5,591 nt of DNA from Candidatus Aphodomonas merdavium. Lineage in GTDB: Bacteria > Bacillota > Clostridia > Christensenellales > Aristaeellaceae. The DNA lies in the NCBI GenBank assembly GCA_018715585.1, contig DVLH01000219.1, positions 1 to 5,591 of the forward strand, written 5' to 3'. The notes below the pieces were generated by a model. It had not been told where the DNA came from. It did not search any database and worked only from the letters and a program-made list of their open reading frames with translations. Positions within the stretch are counted from its first letter, which is position 1; every line of letters starts with the position of its first letter. This document shows positions 1-5,591 of this stretch, piece after piece. A program made the position numbers and the translations under genes.

Positions 1-290
1 TTATTGTCACCCATATTCTGCCCAACTGTTTTTCGCAGATCATCGTCAACTGCACGCTGAGCTTCGGTGGCGCAATTTTGACGGTGTCGGGCCTGTCGTA
101 CTTGGGCGTTGGCGTGCAGCCGCCTACGCCGGAATGGGGCATGATGATCTCCGTTGCGCGTGCGACCATCCGCACCTATCCGCAGGGCATCCTCGTGCCG
201 GGCATCGCGGTGACGCTGGCTGTGATGGCGTTTAGCCTGGTGGGCGACGGCCTGCGCGACGCGCTGGATCCCAAGCTCAAGAACCAGTGA
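1..290 (+). CDS. dppC: Dipeptide/oligopeptide ABC importer permease, DppC/OppC type (C-terminal part only)
   Basis: This is an inner-membrane permease subunit of a peptide ABC importer, cut by the window edge. The reading frame is open from base 3 and gives the last 95 residues, about a third of the usual 300-residue protein. The visible part starts at the end of the EAA coupling loop (ITHILPN), which contacts the ATPases. A hydrophobic stretch follows, then the family signature SYLGVGVQPPTPEWGMM, a last membrane segment (about GILVPGIAVTLAVMAFSLVG) and the typical ending GDGLRDALDPKLK. These motifs are characteristic of the DppC/OppC branch rather than DppB/OppB. The stop codon lies 10 bases before the ATPase start at 301, so the two are surely co-transcribed. 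Dpp versus Opp (or a nickel or glutathione variant) cannot be settled from this fragment. The binding protein and partner permease should lie upstream, outside the window. Confidence 0.93.
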   Translation, partial: IVTHILPNCFSQIIVNCTLSFGGAILTVSGLSYLGVGVQPPTPEWGMMISVARATIRTYPQGILVPGIAVTLAVMAFSLVGDGLRDALDPKLKNQ

Positions 291-300
291 GGGGATTGTG

Positions 301-1295
<995 letters not shown>

Positions 1296-1299
<4 letters not shown>

Positions 1300-2270
1300 C
1301 GAAAGAAGTCCTGCTGCAGGTGGACAACCTGAAAATTTACTATCCCGTAAAAAAGACGAAGATCGGCGAGAAACAGCGGTATCTGCACGCATGCGACGGC
1401 GTTTCCTTCAGCGTGTACAAGGGGGAGACGTTTGGCATCGTGGGCGAGTCCGGCTGCGGCAAGACGACCACGGGCAAGGCGCTCGTCAAGATCGTCCGCC
1501 CCACGTCCGGCACGATCCGCTATGGCGGCAAGGATATCTACAAGGATTTTACCCGCAAAGAGGACTTTGCCTTCCGCCGCAAGCTGCAGATGATTTTCCA
1601 GGACCCGTTCTCTTCGCTCGACCCCCGTTTTACCGTGGGGCGCATCATCGGCGAACCGCTGAACATCCATCGCGTCGGGACGAGCGCGCAGCGGCGTGAG
1701 CGCGTGATTGAGCTCATGCATGAGGTGGACATGCGGCCGGAACAGATGACGAAGTTCCCGCATGAGTTTTCCGGCGGACAGCGCCAGCGCATCGGCATTG
1801 CGCGCGCGCTTGCGCTCAACCCGGAGCTGATCGTCTGCGACGAGCCGGTGTCTGCGCTGGATGTCGCCATTCAGGCGCAGGTGCTCAATTTGATGTGCGA
1901 TTTGCAGGACAAATACGGTTTGACGTATATTTTTGTTTCGCACAATCTCAGCGTTGTCAAGCATATTTGCAACCGCATCGCCGTGATGTATTTGGGCCAG
2001 TTTGTGGAGTTGGCCGAGTCGGAGGAGATGTTCCGCCATCCGATGCACCCCTATACGGTGGGGCTGATGGAGGCAATCCCGGTTCCCGACCCAGACGTCC
2101 CATCGCTGTTGGCAGGGCTGGAGGGCGACGTGCCTACGCCGATTGATCCGCCCGCCGGCTGCCGCTTCCGCAGCCGCTGCCCCAAGGCGACAGAGGAATG
2201 CGGCTTGGCGGCGCCGGAATTCCGGGAACTTACCCCCGGCCATTTTGTGGCTTGTCATCACGCCGGATAA
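1296..2270 (+). CDS. dppF: Peptide ABC importer ATP-binding protein, DppF/OppF type
   Basis: This is the second cytoplasmic ATPase of the importer and forms a heterodimer with the DppD-type subunit. It has 324 residues from ATG 1296. An in-frame open extension reaches back to 1167, but it lies inside the preceding gene. The purine-rich AAAAGGGGGAGG at 1274-1285 and the ATGA overlap with the upstream stop both support 1296. Motifs are Walker A GESGCGKT (50-57), Q102 in MIFQDPFSSLDP, signature FSGGQRQ (158-164), Walker B LIVCDEP with D182 and E183, and H216 in VSHNLS. FSGGQRQRIGIARAL is typical of the F subunit. The C-terminal domain has C289-x5-C295-x6-C302 and C320, matching the layout in the D subunit. 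No catalytic residue is missing. A strong hairpin begins at its stop codon, so the importer transcript may end or be attenuated here. Confidence 0.95.
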
Positions 2271-2314
2271 ACCAAACGGCGCGCGAGAGCGCGCCGTTTG
2301 TGCACGGCTTTTTT
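2262..2314 (+). terminator. Hairpin with T6 tail after dppF: intrinsic terminator or attenuator
   Basis: A perfect 12-bp stem is formed by CAAACGGCGCGC (2273-2284) and its reverse complement (2289-2300), closed by the GNRA-type tetraloop GAGA (2285-2288). An outer 4-bp helix, GCCG (2262-2265) with CGGC (2305-2308), can form across an internal loop that contains the dppF stop codon. It is followed directly by TTTTTT (2309-2314). The Shine-Dalgarno of the amidohydrolase gene begins at the next base, so no promoter fits between the two. Either transcripts read through partially, or the stem protects or separates the mRNA. The T-tract is 8 bases from the inner stem, so termination efficiency is uncertain. 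Confidence 0.7.
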
Positions 2315-2322
2315 AAAGGAGG
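2315..2322 (+). promoter_or_regulatory. Shine-Dalgarno that fixes the GTG start of the amidohydrolase
   Basis: AAAGGAGG is a near-perfect anti-16S match and ends 9 bases before the GTG at 2332. It selects this GTG over the internal ATG at 2362, which would remove the first beta strand (VITNGIVYT). It starts immediately after the T-tract of the preceding hairpin. Confidence 0.85.
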
Positions 2323-2331
2323 AAAAGACGA

Positions 2332-3474
2332 GTGGTTATTACAAACGGGATTGTTTATACCATGGAGGGCAGTCAGGTTTTCGACCCCGGTTACGTGCGC
2401 TTTGAAAACGGCAAAATCGTTGCCGTGGGCGCGATGGCCGATTTGACGCCGGTTGCGGGTGAGGAGACGCTCGATGCGCAGGGCGGTTATGTAATGCCTG
2501 GCTTCATCGACGCGCATACGCACATTGGCATCTGCGCAGAGTCCATCAACGTGGCGGCGGAGTTCGTCAATGAGATGACCGATCCCAACACCGCGCAGCT
2601 GCGGGCGATTGACGGCTTTTTCCCGTTTGATACGGCCATTGAAAAAGCGCGGCGTGCTGGCGTGACAACCGCGCTGATCAGCCCGGGCAGTGCCAACGCA
2701 TTCGGCGGACAGATTGCCGCCGTCAAGCTCAACGGCACGCGCGTGGAGGATATGATTATCAAAGCGCCCGTGGCGATGAAGATGGCGACGGGCGACAACG
2801 TGCGCACGACGTATGGGCCGCTGAACAAGCTGCCCATGACGCGCATGGGCGTTGCAGCAGTGATGCGCGAGGCGTTTTCGCGCACGCTCGATTACTTGCA
2901 GCGCAAGGAAAGCGGCAAGAACCCGGAATGGAACGCGCGCTTTGAGGCGCTGGCGCCGGTGGTGCGCCATGAGCTGCCCATCCACATCCACGCCCACAGG
3001 AGCGACGATATCTATACGGCCATGCGGGTGGCGCGCGAGTTTGGCTTGGAGCTGACCGTGATCCACGCAACGGACGGCATCGTTACGGCCAAGGACATGG
3101 CCGCCGAGCATGTCACCGCCATCGTCGGCCCGTCGATGTATTCCAGCACGAAGCTGGAGACGATCAACCTGAGCTTCCAGACGCCGGCGGCAATGGCCAA
3201 AGCGGGCGTGAAAATCGCCCTGACGACCGACCACGACGTCATCCCGCTGGAGTATTTGCCCGTATGCGCTGCGCTGGCCGTGCGCGAAGGGCTGGAACTG
3301 TACGAGGCGCTCAAGGCCATCACGATCAACCCGGCGCAGATTGCGCATATCGACGATCGCGTCGGCTCTCTCGCGCCGGGCAAGGACGCGGATATTGCCG
3401 TCTTTAACGGCCATCCTTTCGCGTTTATGACAAAAGCAAAGGCCATTTTCATCTCGGGAAAACGCTGCGGATGA
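2332..3474 (+). CDS. Metal-dependent amidohydrolase (imidazolonepropionase-like / dipeptidase-type)
   Basis: This is a 380-residue cytoplasmic hydrolase of the amidohydrolase superfamily, likely cleaving an amide bond in a peptide or cyclic compound. It starts at a GTG with a strong Shine-Dalgarno. The N- and C-terminal beta-sandwich strands are visible (ITNGIVYTMEG, FENGKIVAVG; at the end GSLAPGKDADIAVFNGHPF). The TIM-barrel metal ligands expected for the family are present: H62-x-H64 in PGFIDAHTHIG; K150 in KAPVAMKMATG, a candidate carboxylated lysine; H220/H222 in HIHAHRSDD; H245 in VIHATDG; and D300 in LTTDHDV. The layout resembles the HutI-like group (COG1228) that includes Xaa-Pro/Xaa-Arg-type dipeptidases more than true imidazolonepropionase, and no other hut gene is nearby. 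A dipeptidase or related role would fit the peptide importer just upstream, but that is inference. There is no signal peptide. The next gene starts 45 bases later. Confidence 0.87.
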   Translation: MVITNGIVYTMEGSQVFDPGYVRFENGKIVAVGAMADLTPVAGEETLDAQGGYVMPGFIDAHTHIGICAESINVAAEFVNEMTDPNTAQLRAIDGFFPFDTAIEKARRAGVTTALISPGSANAFGGQIAAVKLNGTRVEDMIIKAPVAMKMATGDNVRTTYGPLNKLPMTRMGVAAVMREAFSRTLDYLQRKESGKNPEWNARFEALAPVVRHELPIHIHAHRSDDIYTAMRVAREFGLELTVIHATDGIVTAKDMAAEHVTAIVGPSMYSSTKLETINLSFQTPAAMAKAGVKIALTTDHDVIPLEYLPVCAALAVREGLELYEALKAITINPAQIAHIDDRVGSLAPGKDADIAVFNGHPFAFMTKAKAIFISGKRCG

Positions 3475-3504
3475 GCGGCGGGTTGAGGGAATTTGTTTTG
3501 CAAT

Positions 3505-3512
3505 GAGGAGGG
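3505..3512 (+). promoter_or_regulatory. Shine-Dalgarno that fixes the start of the first TPR gene
   Basis: GAGGAGGG ends 7 bases before ATG 3520. It selects this ATG over the upstream in-frame TTG at 3493, which has no comparable site. ATG 3526, two codons on, remains a weaker alternative. Confidence 0.75.
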
Positions 3513-3519
3513 TTTTGCT

Positions 3520-4317
3520 ATGGCGATGAGCAAAAACGATATGATGCACCATAAGCTGATGATGCGGCCGGAGCTGGACAAGGTCCGCGCCGCGCTGGCC
3601 GAATCGCCGGATGATCCGGACCTGTGGTACGAGCTGGGCATGGCCCTTTCCAACGCAGGCGACAACGAGGCGGCGATTGACGCGTTTTCCCACGGGTTGA
3701 TCCTTGCGCCGTTCGATGCGTTTTTGCACTTTGGACGCGGCAGGAAGCTCAACGTTGCGGGCCATTTCTGGCAGGCAATCGCCGATTTGACGCTGGCAAC
3801 GCGCCTGGATGCGACGGAGTGGACGTTCCTGTACTACCGGGCTACCTCCTACAGCCTCAAGGGCATGTATGAGGAAGCGTGCGAGGATTTCAAAGGCTGC
3901 CTGCGCATTGCCGATCCCAATGAAGGCTGCGCGATGGTGCATTGGCTGTATACAACCTATGTGTTGGAGCTGCATGATCTCAAACGGGCCCAGGAGTCGC
4001 TTTCGCTCATTCCCGCCCATGTCACGCCGCCGCAGATGGATTACGGCTATCACCGCTGTTTCCTGCTTTACACGGGCCAAGTTTCAAAAGAGGCGTTTGT
4101 GGACATCCCCGAGATGGAGCAAAAATGCCTTAAAACGCCTGGCCGTATCGAGCTGGAGCTGAACACGATGTATTATGGCCTTTTCGCCTATTGCGTCGCC
4201 ACGGGAGACGAGGCAGGCGCGGACGAAGCGCTGAAAAAGCTGTTGAAGATTGCGGTGCCGCAGGCGTTTGGCTACCAAAAAGCGCTTGCTTTTGCGCGTC
4301 AGCGCGGCCTGTGCTAA
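3520..4317 (+). CDS. TPR-repeat protein, first of two tandem paralogues, function unknown
   Basis: This is a 265-residue protein with no signal peptide or membrane segment, so probably cytosolic. A methionine-rich N-terminus (residues 1-15, with H10-H11) leads into tetratricopeptide helices at about 32-133. The repeats show the usual small/aromatic pattern: LWYELGMALSNAGDNEAAID (35-54), then HFWQAIADLTLATRLDA (82-98), then YYRATSYSLKGMYEEACEDF (105-124). TPR arrays bind peptides or partner proteins and have no catalysis of their own. The C-terminal half (about 134-265) is helical in character, contains no motif I recognise, and ends in ARQRGLC. The next gene is its clear paralogue. The position between an amidohydrolase and a Rid protein suggests a scaffold or regulator for that pathway, but no specific function can be assigned. 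The start is chosen by the GAGGAGGG at 3505-3512. Confidence 0.85.
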   Translation: MAMSKNDMMHHKLMMRPELDKVRAALAESPDDPDLWYELGMALSNAGDNEAAIDAFSHGLILAPFDAFLHFGRGRKLNVAGHFWQAIADLTLATRLDATEWTFLYYRATSYSLKGMYEEACEDFKGCLRIADPNEGCAMVHWLYTTYVLELHDLKRAQESLSLIPAHVTPPQMDYGYHRCFLLYTGQVSKEAFVDIPEMEQKCLKTPGRIELELNTMYYGLFAYCVATGDEAGADEALKKLLKIAVPQAFGYQKALAFARQRGLC

Positions 4318-4342
4318 CGCACCGTCCCAAGGAGGTAGAGCG

Positions 4343-5137
4343 ATGAACCTGATGCAAAAAAACGAATACATGCGCGCCCGCTTGGTCGTCAAGCCGGAGG
4401 TGGAAGCGGCCAAGGCCGCCCTGGACAAGGAGCGCACGGTTGACACATGGTATGACTATGGCATGGCGCTCAGCCATGCCGGCCGCTCCGAAGAAGCGGT
4501 GGACGCCTACTCGCAAGGGCTTGTGGAATATCCGTTCAGCTCGATGCTCTATTTTGCCCGCGGGCGCCGCTTTATGGGTCCCAAGCAGTACGACCGCGCC
4601 ATCGCCGATTTTACAATGGCGCTGCGCTTGGAGCCGGACGTCTATCTTTACTGGTACTACCGGGCCGTTACCAACAACCTGCGCGGCGATTACGCGGCGG
4701 CCATTTACGATTTCCGCCAGGCGCTGCGCTTTACGCAGCCGCTGGAGCGCTATTGCATTATAGACTGGCTGTTTACCTGCTATGTCGAAGCGGGCGACAA
4801 GGAAGGCGCGCGCAAAGTGCTGGATGAGATTGAGGATGATCTTCCCTCGCCCGATATGGACTATGACTATAAGCAGCGCGTGCGCCTGTATAAGGGGCTT
4901 GAGACGCCGGAGACGCTCATCGACCGGGACGAGATCCGCAAGCATGTGCCCGACCCGATGGACGACCTGCGCCTGGATATCACCACGCTGCTGTTCGGGC
5001 AGTATGTGTACTATCTCTACCATGACGAGCAGGAAAAGGCCGGCCAGGTGCTGCTGGAAATCCTCAAAGACCCCTACGAGGGTGCCTTTGCTACCGTCAA
5101 AGCCCGCGCCGCGGCCAAGGAGCGCGGCCTTATCTGA
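4343..5137 (+). CDS. TPR-repeat protein, second of two tandem paralogues, function unknown
   Basis: This 264-residue soluble protein begins at ATG 4343, 7 bases after AAGGAGG (4329-4335) and 25 bases after the previous stop. TPR helices occupy about 32-133: WYDYGMALSHAGRSEEAVDA (36-55), QYDRAIADFTMALRLEP (82-98) and YYRAVTNNLRGDYAAAIYDF (105-124). The canonical TPR pattern is clearer here than in the first copy. An ungapped hand alignment of residues 32-148 with the same residues of the upstream protein gives 51 identities in 117. The similarity continues through the N-terminus (MQKNEYMRARL against MSKNDMMHHKL) and the C-terminus (PDMDYDYK against PQMDYGYH; both end in RGL plus one residue). 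This is an old tandem duplication with both copies intact. There is no signal peptide or catalytic motif. It could form a heterodimer with its neighbour or bind the pathway enzymes, but nothing in the sequence proves either. Confidence 0.87.
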   Translation: MNLMQKNEYMRARLVVKPEVEAAKAALDKERTVDTWYDYGMALSHAGRSEEAVDAYSQGLVEYPFSSMLYFARGRRFMGPKQYDRAIADFTMALRLEPDVYLYWYYRAVTNNLRGDYAAAIYDFRQALRFTQPLERYCIIDWLFTCYVEAGDKEGARKVLDEIEDDLPSPDMDYDYKQRVRLYKGLETPETLIDRDEIRKHVPDPMDDLRLDITTLLFGQYVYYLYHDEQEKAGQVLLEILKDPYEGAFATVKARAAAKERGLI

Positions 5138-5162
5138 ACGTGAAAGAGGGGGAGGAGACGAA

Positions 5163-5513
5163 ATGATTACCCGCATCGATTGCGACCAGACGATGGCCCG
5201 CGCGACAGTGCACAACGGCGTTATCTATTTTTGCGGCCATGTTGCCGATTGCCCCGGCGCGCCCATGAAGCAGCAGGCCGAGCGCCTGCTCGCGCGCTAC
5301 GAAGAGCTGCTGTCCATGTATGGCAGCAGCAAGGATCATCTCATCTTCGCTACGGTGTACGTAAGCGACCTTTCCCAGAAGGAAGATTTTAACGCCGTAT
5401 GGGATGCCTGGCTGACGCCCGGCTGCGCCCCCGCGCGCGTTTGCGTGCAGTGCGGCCTGCCGCAAGGGTATGCGGTGGAAATCGCGCTGACGGCGGAATG
5501 CCTCCAAGCCTGA
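5163..5513 (+). CDS. Rid family (YjgF/YER057c/UK114) protein, YoaB-like
   Basis: This small cytosolic protein of 116 residues has the normal length for the family. Rid proteins form trimers. The RidA branch hydrolyses reactive enamine/imine intermediates made by PLP enzymes to keto acids and ammonia, while other branches are less well defined. The opening MITRIDCDQTMARATVHNGV, the middle DLSQKEDFNAVWDAWLTPG and the end PARVCVQCGLPQGYAVEI resemble E. coli YoaB more than canonical RidA. The key arginine of deaminating members is kept (R92 in PARV), as is E106 in VEI, so imine hydrolysis is plausible. Seven cysteines (7, 24, 30, 88, 94, 97, 113) are many for this size. A strong GGGGGAGGAG (5148-5157) precedes the ATG. 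It is the last gene of the unit, 11 bases before the terminator stem. Exact substrate unknown. Confidence 0.88.
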   Translation: MITRIDCDQTMARATVHNGVIYFCGHVADCPGAPMKQQAERLLARYEELLSMYGSSKDHLIFATVYVSDLSQKEDFNAVWDAWLTPGCAPARVCVQCGLPQGYAVEIALTAECLQA

Positions 5514-5524
5514 ACGTTGCATAC

Positions 5525-5575
5525 AAGTGCGTCCCGCGCCGGGCGGCTGTCATCCGGCGCGGGACGCGCTTTTTT
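5525..5575 (+). terminator. Strong intrinsic terminator ending the gene block
   Basis: A perfect 14-bp GC-rich stem pairs GCGTCCCGCGCCGG (5529-5542) with CCGGCGCGGGACGC (5554-5567) around an 11-base loop. It extends by a G-U and three further pairs (5525-5528 with 5568-5571). Six Ts (5570-5575) lie at its base, followed by GTTT. This is a textbook rho-independent terminator for the + strand, 11 bases after the Rid stop codon. Bases 5576-5591 hold nothing I can identify. Confidence 0.93.
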
Positions 5576-5591
5576 GTTTGAGGCTGGTTGC

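Noticed and set aside
2273..2300. The 28-base interrupted palindrome as a transcription-factor operator
   Set aside because: A GC-rich stem with a GAGA tetraloop next to a stop codon and followed by T6 fits an RNA hairpin better, and there is no promoter nearby for a repressor to act on.
2230..4080. Very long open frame on the minus strand (616 codons) across the amidohydrolase and first TPR genes
   Set aside because: It lies antisense to two well-supported genes, and its translation is rich in R, H, Q and A with no recognisable domain. Long antisense frames are expected from GC-biased third positions.
4250..4342. N-terminal extension of the second TPR protein into the end of the first
   Set aside because: ATG 4343 has AAGGAGG at 7 bases and gives an N-terminus that aligns with that of the paralogue. 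The extension has no similarity to anything.

Overview
The window holds a single co-directional block of genes, all on the + strand, from a moderately GC-rich bacterium. Start sites carry strong GGAGG-type Shine-Dalgarno sequences, codons favour G/C at the third position, and two hairpins followed by T-tracts look like intrinsic terminators. Together with the protein styles this suggests a GC-rich member of the Bacillota (Clostridia-like, possibly a gut or anaerobic lineage). That assignment is an inference; no rRNA or marker gene is present.

Layout: (i) 1-290, the C-terminal end of a DppC/OppC-type peptide-importer permease; (ii) 301-1299 and 1296-2270, the paired ATPases DppD/OppD and DppF/OppF, which overlap by an ATGA; (iii) 2262-2314, a strong hairpin ending in T6 that directly abuts the Shine-Dalgarno of the next gene; (iv) 2332-3474, a metal-dependent amidohydrolase of the imidazolonepropionase-like/dipeptidase superfamily; (v) 3520-4317 and 4343-5137, two tandem paralogous TPR-repeat proteins of about 265 residues with no assignable function; (vi) 5163-5513, a small Rid (YjgF/YER057c/UK114) protein resembling E. 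coli YoaB; (vii) 5525-5575, a strong intrinsic terminator that closes the unit. No gap between genes exceeds 65 bases, and no promoter is apparent inside the block.

Working model (inference): the ABC importer, whose binding protein and first permease should lie upstream of the window, brings in a dipeptide or peptide-like compound. The amidohydrolase cleaves it in the cytoplasm, and the Rid protein removes reactive enamine/imine products of amino-acid catabolism. The two TPR proteins have no signal peptide or membrane segment and probably act as cytosolic scaffolds or regulators. The importer genes are ordinary. The less usual part is the amidohydrolase-TPR-TPR-Rid cassette placed behind a probable attenuator.
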